Assembly (NCBI GenBank): GCA_032173965.1 | Contig: CM063292.1 | Coordinates: forward strand, 7,536,001 to 7,600,000 | Source: Sitta carolinensis | Lineage: Eukaryota > Chordata > Aves > Passeriformes > Sittidae | Direction of reading: 5' to 3' | DNA length: 64,000 bases | Shown: positions 12,729 to 22,405 of the stretch, piece by piece | Position numbering within the stretch: position 1 is the first letter of the stretch | How the letters are laid out: the number at the start of each line of letters is the position of its first letter | Program-made: the position numbers and the translations under genes | The notes under the pieces: generated by a model | Seen by the model: the letters and a program-made list of their open reading frames with translations, nothing else | Database searches by the model: none | Told to the model about the DNA's origin: nothing

Positions 12729-13026
12729 TGTAGTCTGGTTTTCCTAGGCCTGCAGTTTCTAAGTTCTGTTCCTTTGTGATGTTTTGGTTTTGGAAGACCT
12801 GTTCTCACAGTTTGAGCATGAACATCACCATTGTTTCTGTAACTAATGTTTAACGTTTTGGATTCTTTCTGTGGGATGGACTTTCTCTGACCAATGTGGG
12901 TGAAGAGCTCTATCACTCTCCCTACCAATGAGAGTGGCCTATCCAAAAGGTATAAAAAGGAGTCAGTTGTTTGAATAAACTGGAATAAATAAAATTTGTG
13001 TCGTGTTGTTATTTGCCACAGCAACA
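12729..13026 (+). mobile_element. solo LTR, family B copy 1, nested in CR1
   Basis: A 298-bp unit starting TGTAGTCTG and ending CAGCAACA. It is flanked by a perfect 6-bp duplication GGAACC (12723-12728 and 13027-13032), as expected of betaretrovirus-like (ERVK) integration. A TATA box (TATAAAAA, 12951-12958) is followed about 20 bp later by AATAAA (12974-12979, with a second signal near 12984). A diverged second copy lies at 24708-25044. No internal retroviral sequence remains. Removing the LTR and one GGAACC restores the CR1 alignment, so it inserted after the CR1. Confidence 0.85.
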
Positions 13027-13060
13027 GGAACCCAGTGTTAGATACTGATTGCCATGTTTA
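13027..13060 (-). mobile_element. CR1 LINE fragment, right part after LTR insertion
   Basis: Continues the minus-strand CR1 from 12728. 'ggaacccagtgttagatactg' corresponds to the CR1 stretch 'ggagcccagaactggacac'. The end of similarity is uncertain. Confidence 0.55.
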
Positions 13061-13164
13061 ATTCTCATTTTTGATGTTGCTATGAACACAATTTTTTCCC
13101 CTCAGGTACATATATACATATTGTTTTCAGAAAAAAATCTAAATATCCACATGGAAAATGGTCA

Positions 13165-13312
13165 ATGCCCCAAGAGTGTCAGAGCTCTGGGAGTGTTTGG
13201 TCAACACTCTCAGGCATGGGGTGGGAGTGTTGGGGTGTTCTGAGTAGGGACAGCAGCTGGATTGGATGGTCCTTGGCAGTCCCTTCCAGCTCTGGATATT
13301 CTCTGATTACAT
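13165..13312 (+). mobile_element. CR1 LINE 3' end
   Basis: Ends with the CR1 3' terminal pattern 'gatggtccttggcagtcccttcc' followed by 'tctggatattctctgatt'. The upstream 'gtttggtcaacactctcaggcat' also fits a CR1 3' tail subtype. It is a short 5'-truncated copy, as most CR1 insertions are. No target duplication is expected or seen. Confidence 0.7.
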
Positions 13313-14432
13313 GAAATGCAAACCAGTTTATATAATGGCAAACATCCAAATTTTTACACAACCTGTGCCCCTGTTAGAATGGAATTCTGGAAATTTAATA
13401 AACATTGGATGTTATGCCAGATAGGTTTGAATCAATGAAAAAATGTTAGCATTTTTCTAGGCAGATGGATGGAGAAGAACAACTTATCTCCAGCTTTTTG
13501 GTATGAGTACAGGAGTGCTTTTTCCATCTGATAGGAACTCTTTGAACACTTGTTCTGACTTTGGGGAAAAAATCCTCTTTAGACTCTCCAGTGGTATCTT
13601 CAACAATGAATAATTAATTTTTTGGAGTGAAAAAATCATTGTAATGGAATTGACCTTTCCCTATAGCAATAGGTTCAATCACTTCCATCTGTCACAAGTT
13701 CTTTGCAGGATTTTAATTAATGGTGAAAAATGTTTTCTCCCCATGTCAGTGTGTTGTTTAGAATCCCAAACACCTGAGTGCTTCATAAGATTCTGGCAAT
13801 ACAATTAAAAAACAAAAAAAAAGGAAAAAAACCCACCAAACCTTCTGAGATCAGGACAGATTTCCTGGGGAAAAATCTGGAAAGCGGTAGAACCTCTATC
13901 TTCTCCCAGTTGGTCTTGAAGCCAGAAAATAATGACAAGTAATCAGTCTTCCCCAGCAGGCTGGGAACTGATGAATCCAGCTTTCCAAAGAGCAGCTTTG
14001 CAGCAACATGGCCACATCCTTTCAGAGAGCTGTGTGAATCACATCTATATGGAAATGCCTTGTTTTTGGCCACCCACATCCTAAAGCTGATAACATTAGC
14101 AGGAGCAGTGACTGCTCTGCTGCCACAGAGCTGCAGCGAGGGCTGGCTCCACCAGTCAGCTGCCCAGATCCTGCCTGGGTCTCCTTGTCTCCTTGCCTTG
14201 TCAGCAGTGCCTGGGGGGCAGGCTCAGGGGCAGCTCACCCCTTCCTCTTGGGCAGCAGCCCAGAGGTGTCCTGGGCACAGGGAGGGAGCCTGGAGGTCAC
14301 TGCACTCCCCAGTCTGCAGGGCTGGGTGGGACCCCAAGGCAGCAGGGGTTTGCAGAGTGCCCAGGGCTGCACACTTTGCTGTGTCCTCAAAATCCCCAGG
14401 CAAGAACATTCCCTCATGGGTTCTGTGAATGA
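13313..14432. other. unique noncoding DNA
   Basis: AT-rich to about 14090, then GC-richer to 14430 with overlapping frames on both strands. No gene, splice pair or transposon is recognised. Confidence 0.55.
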
Positions 14433-14625
14433 GCCATGTCCCTGTGTGAATGTGCCATGTCCCTGTGTGAATATGCCATGTCCCTGTGTGAATGTGCCAT
14501 GTCCCTGTGTGGATGTGCCATGTCTCTTCCATGGATGTGCCAAGTCCTTCTGTGAATTTTGTCATGTCCCTGCCATGGATGTGCCATGTCCCTCTGTGAA
14601 TTTTGCCATGTCTCTGCCATGGGTG
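14433..14625. repeat. 21-bp minisatellite
   Basis: Four near-perfect units of GCCATGTCCCTGTGTGAATGT come first, differing at one or two sites each. They are followed by degenerate longer variants containing 'ccatggatgtgccatgtcc' and 'tgtgaattttg'. Because the unit is a multiple of three, it yields a 7-residue repeat (VPCPCVN) in one frame and a His/Thr/Gly-rich repeat on the other strand. These frames are by-products of the array. Confidence 0.92.
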
Positions 14626-15086
14626 CTGGAGTGGAAATGGCACAGAGCTGCCTCCAGTGCTTTGCTCTTGCACGTTGGCATGAGATGGTGAATGCAATCT
14701 CTGCCTTGCTCACGTTGCTGTTCCTGCAGAGCAAACCAGAATGATGGCTGTTTTAATACAAATGTTGCTACCTAGCTTTCTGGTAGTTCATTATGTTTGC
14801 ATTTCAGCTAAGATTACTTACATTTTCACTGCTGCTTACAAAGGTAACTCTGAAAACAGAGTTCTTACAGATGCCATGGACACAAGCCAGGTGGATTTGC
14901 AGGCTGCAGCTCTGCAGGGAGGCTGTGCCTGCAGTGGCCCAGCAGTGCTGGGGGCAGCCTGGCCACGCTGTCCCTGGGAAGGCACAGTAGGGACAGGGCT
15001 CTCTCTGCTTACAGGGGCTCCTGGGGTGCTCTGCTCCCCCATTACCCCTGTCACACCCTCTGTGCTCCCTCCAGGCACAGCCCAGC
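14626..15086. other. unique noncoding DNA
   Basis: AT-rich then GC-rich sequence with no recognised gene. It ends at the 4-bp CAGC target duplicated by the LTR at 15087. Confidence 0.55.
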
Positions 15087-15531
15087 TGATGCCTTAAGTT
15101 TTAGCTTTTTTTTTTTTTTTAGATTCTGGGCTGTTTTGGTGCGTAGTTTTAGGTTTCTAAGTGTTACTAAGCTCTCTTCTCAAAGTAGATACACAAAACA
15201 ATTCCTTCTCTAGTTTGATACCAAGGACTACTTTCAAGCCCAAGAACAAAACCAATGGTGAAGTGAGAAGGAAAAACAAGGAGGGTGGAGCTTCATAACC
15301 TGAAGCTATAATTGGACAATTAACTACAATATGCTGATGGACCAGAATTTATAAAAATGGGAGCCCTTGTGACTGGGTGTCCATTTTTGTGACCATTCTG
15401 GGTCCATCTTGGGTGTGGCCAGGCTGGACTCTTGCTCTGCCCAGGTGTGCCCAGTGAGGCTTTTTAATAAATCCCTGCTTTATCCTTTGGCTCTGCCTGG
15501 TCTCTGTTGCAGGTCAGCCTCAAAGGCCCCA
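15087..15531 (+). mobile_element. solo LTR, family A copy 2
   Basis: A 445-bp unit starting TGATGCCTTAAG and ending GGCCCCA, a two-base decay of the family's GGCATCA. A perfect 4-bp duplication CAGC flanks it (15083-15086, 15532-15535), and joining the flanks gives a continuous 'cccagcagctcac'. A 15-nt T tract lies near the 5' end (15106-15120). TATAAAAA is at 15350-15357 and AATAAA at 15466-15471, about 115 bp apart, which fits U3-R-U5 order. Where copy 3 has a minisatellite, this copy has a single unit (near 15198-15230). No provirus body is present. Confidence 0.87.
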
Positions 15532-18500
15532 CAGCAGCTCACTTGTGGCTCTGAGCTCTGCTTTCAGAGCTGTGCTTGCTGAAGTCGAGCTGGGGGTGTA
15601 GCAAGGCAGTGAGGACGGTTTAGCTCAGACCCAATTTTAGTTCTTGAGCAAATAGCAGCAGAGCTGCCAGCCTTCATTACATCCACAGACAGATGGTCTG
15701 GACTGAGAGACCGGCAATTAATGTACAATGTGTTCTTTGTTGGCACTTACCACAAAGACATTTTTTGTGTGTATAAACTGTCTCATTCTTAAAACTTGTT
15801 TTGTTTTGTGACTCTAGTGCCTATATGGAGCTGGAGGGAAATAATAATTCCATGTGGGCATTAAGTGGAGGAGTTGTTCTCTTTTTCTCAGCTTTCATTC
15901 AATATTCTAATTACTGAACATAATTTTTATTTTTGAAATACTCCTTGTTATCGCAGTCAATTCTCCCTAATGTATCTTCTGCATTAAAATGAGCTATTTG
16001 CCCCTTGGTATCCCTGTTAAATTGGGAATTTTTTAATTTCCATCAGATCTCTTGCATAGGAAGGAGAAATTTAAGTCATTGGAGTGCATGCATGCATTGG
16101 GTCCAGATGTTTGCCTGGATGAGAATCACTGAAGTTTTGCAACCTGACAACTTTACTCATTACTTTTTTACATTATTTTTATCCTCTAGCTTATTATCAG
16201 ACCCTTAATTCATTCCCTAAATAGACTCTAACATGAAGTGAGCCAGATGCATCCCTCAAAGCCACTCCTGGCTCCCTGCCTATCCCTCAACTATTTTATA
16301 TCCTGAATGCTCCTTTGGTGAGAGCTCTGTATTTCCAGATATCATTCCAGATATCATTCAGAAGCCACCAACTTTCCAGGGTTCCTGTTCAGCCTGGGGA
16401 GGTGAGTCAGCACCTGGCTGGCTGTTGCTTTTCTGCCAAATTCAGGCCATCATTTGAAGCAGAGGTGATGATCTGCAAAACCAGAGTCATTTTAGTGCCT
16501 CATTTACTTGAACCTATCAGTTCATTCAATGAAGTTGGAAGGGTTTTTTAGCTCTGCCTTTGAGGTATTTGGAAACTTATTTGATCAGGATGGAAAGCCT
16601 CAGATGGTGAGGGCATCAATATGTGATATGTAATCAGACTCTGCATCATGGGCAGGAGATGAGATAATGTTCTGGGATTAATTTTCTGAGAAGTCTCCCT
16701 CCAATCTTCTTTTGGTCTTTTTTTTTTTTCACTTTTAAAATTGAATTTTATATATGCAGTAGAGAAGACCAGCAGATAAAAGTTTGGACTGTAATTATGA
16801 ACTGTAAAAATCCAGCTTTCCATTCAATAAGGCAAATTTTCTTGGGAAAATTCTTTAACAGCAGAGATAGAAGCTGTTTATTAACAACCACACTTATTTA
16901 CACTGGATTTTGTAGGGGAAAAAACACTGTTAATACCATTAGGAATGAATCTTTTTTAAGCATTTGAGGTTCAGCCCTCAGGCTAGATGTTGCTACACTG
17001 GGAATGTTTTTCCTAGTATAACACATTTTCCCACCTCAGTTCCTCACTATCAATCTATGGCTGGTGTTTCTAACCTTCAGATTGTTGTGTAATAAGGAGA
17101 AATAAGTCCTCATTGCTGGCAGATGCTGCTAATGGGGCTTTTCCTGACATTGCTTGTGTCTTCTCAGACCGGGGGTATGTGTGTGTGTATTTGTAGAGTT
17201 TTTGTTTGTCTTTTTGTTTTGCTTTGATTGTGGGTGGTGGTGTTTGGGTTTTGTTGTGTTTGTTGGGGATTTTTTAACAATGTCTCAGTAAATTCTCAGC
17301 TGTTCTTACTTATTCTTTAGAAACAGATCTGTGCCTGAGTGATAGACATATCTTGCCATGGTGGTGCTCCTCAGCTCATGTCACATTGCTCATTGTCTTG
17401 TGGCAGAGATGCTTTTTGTGTCTAGGAACTGCTTCTTGTAATTTATTTTTTGTCTCCCCTCCAGTCCTTTCCCCAGAATTGCTTCATTCACAACTGCAAC
17501 CCTTAAGCTTCTAAGAAAGCATTTAAATTTGAGTAATAGGATTTCCCACTATTTCTCCCTCCCTGTCCTGTTTTGTAGCAGCCTGAAATAAGAGCCACAG
17601 GATGTGAATTACCTGGGTTGAGGGCTCTATTTAACCCAGGAGCACGTTCCCTTCATCCCTCCCCTGGAGACACATGGAACAACTTCAGAGCAGTGGCTTG
17701 GTCCTTGGGATATTGTTGAGCCTGAAAATGTACTTCCCTGTGAGCTCTGATGAATTGATCAGTCCTGCAGCTGCCTTGCATATCGAACAAAATACATTTT
17801 CCACACTTTGGACATGGAGAAAAAAGGAAATAAAGGAGGTTTGGTCTCATAAATCTGTCCAGCTAAGCCATCCTCACAGACACCTCATTGAAAGCAAATA
17901 TTTGTGTCCACTTCTCCTTTACATCATGAAGGTCTTTACAGTTCTGTGCTGGCTTAAAATATATCTTCAGGACTGTGGAAAATCCATGGTGGGCTGCAGT
18001 GAAGTCCTCTAGGACTGAGATTATCTGTGAGGTCTCCAAGGTATCTGTTGTGTTTCCTACATATGAAATAGAGAATGGCTTGGGACTGAACTGCGTGGGG
18101 AGATATCCATATTTATGAGCAGTAGATATATTTTAGAGTACTTACCTTCTTTCCAGAATCCAAAGGCCATGAAAATATTAATTTGTCAATTACACTGTAC
18201 AATATTCTAGAATCTTTGGAAAAGGAATAGTTTTCTGTACAGAATAATCCCTTAAACTGCCTTTTTAGAGGTGGGCAGTAGGAAATTCAACAGTAACCAC
18301 CCTTTCCTCCCTGACAACAATTTGGGCAGCACTCTATCTTCAGCTTTTGGATCTTCAGCCCACTCTGCTCCTGGGCATTGAGGCTGACACACAGTTTGAT
18401 TTCAGTGTTTAAAACACCTGGATTTAGTCTGTAGAAAGGAGTTAGGAATTGCCATTGGAGTAGTTTATTATAAAGCCCCAAACCCAGTGCTGATGGAGAG

Positions 18501-18849
18501 GATTTCCACCTCAATCCCTTGGTGGGAGAGGGACATTCCCCACATCCCAGATCCCTGTCAGATCTGCAGCAATGTGCAGAGCCTGATTTGAGTGGACATG
18601 ATGGGAAAAGCCAAAGTGGGAATGTCAGTAAGCACTCAGTGGTTTGTACATAATGTCAGACCACATTGTTAATATGGGATGAAGAGAATAGGGACTTGCA
18701 GGTTAAACTGCTCTTTTTCCCAAGTTTAGTGAGCTTTCTGCCTGCTCTCACTGGATAATGAAATAAGCTGGGAATGTGTGGGTTCTGCTCAGTGACACAC
18801 ACTTGTCCTTCTTGGTAGCAAACCCCTTGGTTTATCAGGTTCTCTTCTC
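15532..18849. other. unique noncoding DNA
   Basis: No gene or recognised element. A 12-bp direct duplication (CCAGATATCATT) sits at about 16335-16358. A T-rich run lies near 16719, and a GT-rich low-complexity stretch spans about 17165-17275. Open frames are 112 codons or shorter and featureless. Confidence 0.55.
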
Positions 18850-19383
18850 AGGGTCAGGATTAAAGCACAAGAGGCAGAATTTGTGTTTGGACTTGGATGT
18901 TTATTGTTTATCTCAGTTACAGCCTCACTGACCGTGAGTGCTTCTACATACTAAATTAACAAGAAAAAATGAAGCACAGAGAGAAGTTTCAAGGTCCTTT
19001 TAAGCCTAATCTGTCCAATTATGAGATGCCAATAAACTTATCTTTATTTCTAACCCAATAACCAGTCACCAATGTCCCACACTGCGGAATTTTCAAACCA
19101 ATCACACAAAATCACATGAACTTGTGAAGGAAAAGGAGAAGAAGACTACACCCTAACCCTCCATCTTGTTTCAAATATATTATTGTACCCAGTCACCTTA
19201 AATTCTAAATCTCTCCCCCTGTGATGTAACACCCTTCTGTTCAACTCCACCCTCGCAGGCTCAGTGCTCTCACTCAGTTCTGGGAGCCTTTCCCAGGCCC
19301 TCAGGTCAAATACAGTGTGTCTTTGTGGATCACTCTCTGCAAGCACAGGGAGCCTGAAGTTCTCTGTGTCCAAGGTTCCAACA
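18850..19383 (-). mobile_element. solo LTR, family C
   Basis: On the minus strand it starts TGTTGGAACCTTGG at 19383. A 6-bp direct CTTCTC flanks it (18844-18849 and 19384-19389), though the identity extends to 9 bp and the minus-strand 3' end does not finish in a clean CA, so the left border may be off by a few bases. Minus-strand AATAAA signals occur at 19044-19049 and 18900-18905. The sequence strongly resembles LTRs I remember from songbird genomes. No internal retroviral region adjoins it. Only one copy is in this window. Confidence 0.75.
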
Positions 19384-20997
19384 CTTCTCAGGTTGTTTGC
19401 AGTTACTATTTGTCACTAATGTTAGTGACCTCTCCAGCATCACCTAACAAAATTCAAACCCACACTGACTAAATGATTTCATTTAGGATTCAGGCTCTCT
19501 TTTCATGCCTAAGGCAGCCAGTAAAGGACTAGTTCTGGATTATCTGGATGACTGAGAATCACTTTCTCATTACAGACTAATTTACTATGCGGGAATCCCA
19601 GCACACTCTGTTTTACTACCACTGCTTTATGGAGGAGTTGGCAGGAGCATTAACTCAGCTGCTGCCTCTCGGAGTTGATACAGGCAGGAATTCAGAGCTG
19701 GAGCAGGGCTCAGCTCTGGGATGCTGCAGCACAAGGAGTGGGCTCTCAGGACCCTTCTGTGTGCTTGCACTGCCTGCAGAAATGTTCTGCTGAAGGTCCT
19801 GCAGGGGACAGAGGTAGCACAAACAGCTGGGTGCAGAACCTGATGGTCTCTGTGACACTCATGGACCACCCCTGAAACAACCTCATTTTTAAATTCCCAA
19901 TATTTAACATGAAATTTCTGTTTAGTTCAGGATAACTGTCTTTATTTTTTAACTTCAGAGGCTACTGCATAAATAAATAAAATTGGCTTTTTAAAATGTT
20001 TTACATCATTATCGTAGCACCAGGCAGGGATTTGTGGTTGGCCTAGGAAATGGCTTTTTTTCAGCTTGGAAGCTGTTGCAAACAGAACTGTAGTGACCTT
20101 TAGGTTACTACAACTCTGCCTGTTTGAAAAAAAAAGATATTAAAATAAAATCTGGTATAAAGCAAATCTTTCCAGCCACAACTCAGCTCCATTTGATTTT
20201 GCATGAAAAGTTTGGTGAGGCTGCCTTAGCCCCCATGGAAGTGAGAAAGTGCAAACTGCAACCAGGCACCTGCTTGGCTGCACCTCTTTTTCCAGTGTGG
20301 GTGGTGAGAAAGGGGGAGAGATTTCCCAATCCCTAGTGAGGTGCTAAGGTACCTGGTAAAGAGTGAAATTCCCGCAATTCAGTAATAAAATACTTGCTTT
20401 GTTCTAAGCTGCTTTAGGTGTTTGGGGACTGCAGACAAAGATTATAATTTTCTTCTCTCACTTCTTTGGCAGAAGTATAGAATTTTTATAATAACCTCTA
20501 TTTTATTTTAAGATAATTCCAACCTGAACTTGTCCAAGGAAGAAAAAAGCCTCAGAAGAATTGTCTGTGTCTTTTTTATCGTTCAGCTTTGTCAGGCTCC
20601 CTTTGCCAAAGGCAAAGTTGGGGTGGGTGCAAAGGAAGGAAAGGGGAGGGTGGAGGGTCCGGCACAGCTGGGCCAAGGATCAGAGCACGGCAGGGAGAGG
20701 AGCTGGGACTCCATGGGTGAACAGGCACTGGGCAGGCAGTTTGGGGGGTGAATCCCTTTTGAGAGGAATGAGGGATTTGTCTTTCCAAACCAGCTGTGTG
20801 GCTGCTGGTAGATAAAACCAGCACTGAGAGAGAAAAGAAATGATGGGAAGGATTCCACTGATTGATGGATGGAAAAAAGATATTTGCCTTTACAAACAAA
20901 CTCTAGGTTTGCTGAGAAATGAAGTTGGGTATTGAAAGATGAAAGAAATAGGGAGAAACCATAAATTCCATAAGAATTAAAAAAGTAAGGGGGAGAC
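19384..20997. other. unique noncoding DNA
   Basis: No gene is recognised. Short GC-rich stretches at 19620-19860 and 20580-20760 give overlapping frames on both strands, a composition effect. It ends with GGAGAC immediately before the family D LTR. Confidence 0.55.
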
Positions 20998-21950
20998 TGT
21001 CTTGGTTTGAAGGACAGGTGTCTGCTGATGAAGGCAGGAGCCTCCCTTGGAATGGAGAATGGAAACCCCCTCCCTCCAAATTATTGTAATTCTGAATTTC
21101 AGGGGCTCTCAGGCACAGCTATGGGGATAGCAATAGCAGTTCTTTATGAGGAGAACTCCAGTAAGAGTGCAGCAATAGCAGCAGCAAGGCCAGTGGCAGA
21201 GTCCGAATCCCCCCTGCCTCTGTGGGTCAGGGTGTTGGCAGCAGAGCCATTCCAGGGGCTGCAGCCTCCTGCAGGGGCAGCTGTGGCTCTGCTGGAGCAG
21301 GGATCCTGCAGCAAGGGGCACATTGCCTGGGCAGGGCCAGTGGAGCTGTGGCTGGGCCTGCTCTCCCTCTGGGAATGCAGTGGCAAGGCTGAGTGCAGTG
21401 TGGCCAGGGGCAGAGGGGCTGCAGGCAGGAATGCTTGGCTCCTGGCCTGGCTGCAGCCTCTGCCAGGGGCTGGGCTCAGTTTATCAGCCCTGCAGGGACA
21501 CTCAGTGGCCCAGGAGCAGAGAGAGCTCCTGCAGGGAGGATGGGTGCTGGCAGAGAGAAAGAAAACTGCCCCAGCTGCTTTGGCACAGCTGCCCCTGAGC
21601 AGAGGATGAGCACAGCCCCAGCCCAGCCCCAGTTTGAGCAGCTGCTGACACAATCCATGCTGCTGGGCACAGCTGGCACTGCAGCACAGGGCAGGGTTAC
21701 ACATTAGAGGGCAATCTCAGGTATCAGGCATTTAGGGCAGTTTGTACCTCTCAAGCACCTCAGCCAGTGAGGAAAGAGACATGTGGCCGGGAAATTGGGA
21801 TAAAAAGGAGGCTGTGTCCTCCAAAAATTTGAGAGATCCAAGGGGAATTCCCCATGGCCTCTCCCTTTATTCGAATCAAGTAAAAAGGACTCTGCCTCCT
21901 TTTTGGACATGAACCTCTGGAGTTTGTGGATTAATTTTCCTGGTTTTTCA
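20998..21950 (+). mobile_element. LTR of passerine-type ERV, family D, plus copy
   Basis: Starts TGTCTTGGTTTGAAGG. Positions 20998-21663 are about 99% identical, inverted, to 6421-7085. Beyond 21663 this copy carries its own sequence, including a TATA-like ATAAAAAGG near 21800 and a 'gcctcctttttgg' stretch near 21894-21906, as expected of an LTR promoter followed by R-U5. The 3' border is not certain: 'ggtttttca' at about 21942-21950 is one candidate CA end, and similarity could run to about 22110. No second 6-bp GGAGAC was found downstream to fix the border. The 200-codon open frame here (21007-21609) recurs in the inverted copy. It is GC-rich and unlike gag, pro, pol or env. Confidence 0.75.
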
Positions 21951-22130
21951 GTCCAGGGTGTGGCAGAGGCTGTCAGAGCCCTCTGGCAGGAGTGTCCCTG
22001 TGGGCAGTGCTTGTGAGCTGCCCTGGAGAGCTCCCAGGTGTGCTGGCAACAGAACCCTTCCGAGCTGACCACCCCTCACCCCAGTTGGGACTTGGAGGTG
22101 CGGTTTTGTTGTGATTTATCTAGTCAGAGT

Positions 22131-22132
22131 AA

Positions 22133-22163
<31 letters not shown>

Positions 22164-22405
22164 AAAAAAGAAAAAAAAAAGAAAAAAAAAAAAAAAAAAA
22201 AAAAAAAAGAAAAAAAAAGAAAAAAAAAGAAAAAAAGAAAAAAAGAAAAAGAAAAAAAGAAAAAAAAAAAGAAAAAAAAAAAGAAAAAAAAAAAAAAGAA
22301 AAAAAAAGAAAAGAAGAAAGAAAAAGAAAAAAGAAAAAAAGGAAAAACACAGAAAAAAAAAAAAAAAAGAAAAAAAAGAAAAAAAAGAAAAAAAAAAAAA
22401 AAAAA
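22131..22405. repeat. homopurine A-rich tract, about 275 bp
   Basis: Almost only A, with single G residues every 5-20 bases. The only pyrimidines are two C's near 22347-22349. It gives Lys-rich (plus) and Phe-rich (minus) open frames of up to 145 codons in every reading register, none of them genes. It begins after the family D LTR region and ends sharply at CCACCC. It may be an expanded poly(A) tail or a slippage-grown tract. Confidence 0.95.

Noticed and set aside
12136..12747. 203-codon plus-strand open frame
   Set aside because: It is antisense to an old CR1 fragment and runs into an LTR.
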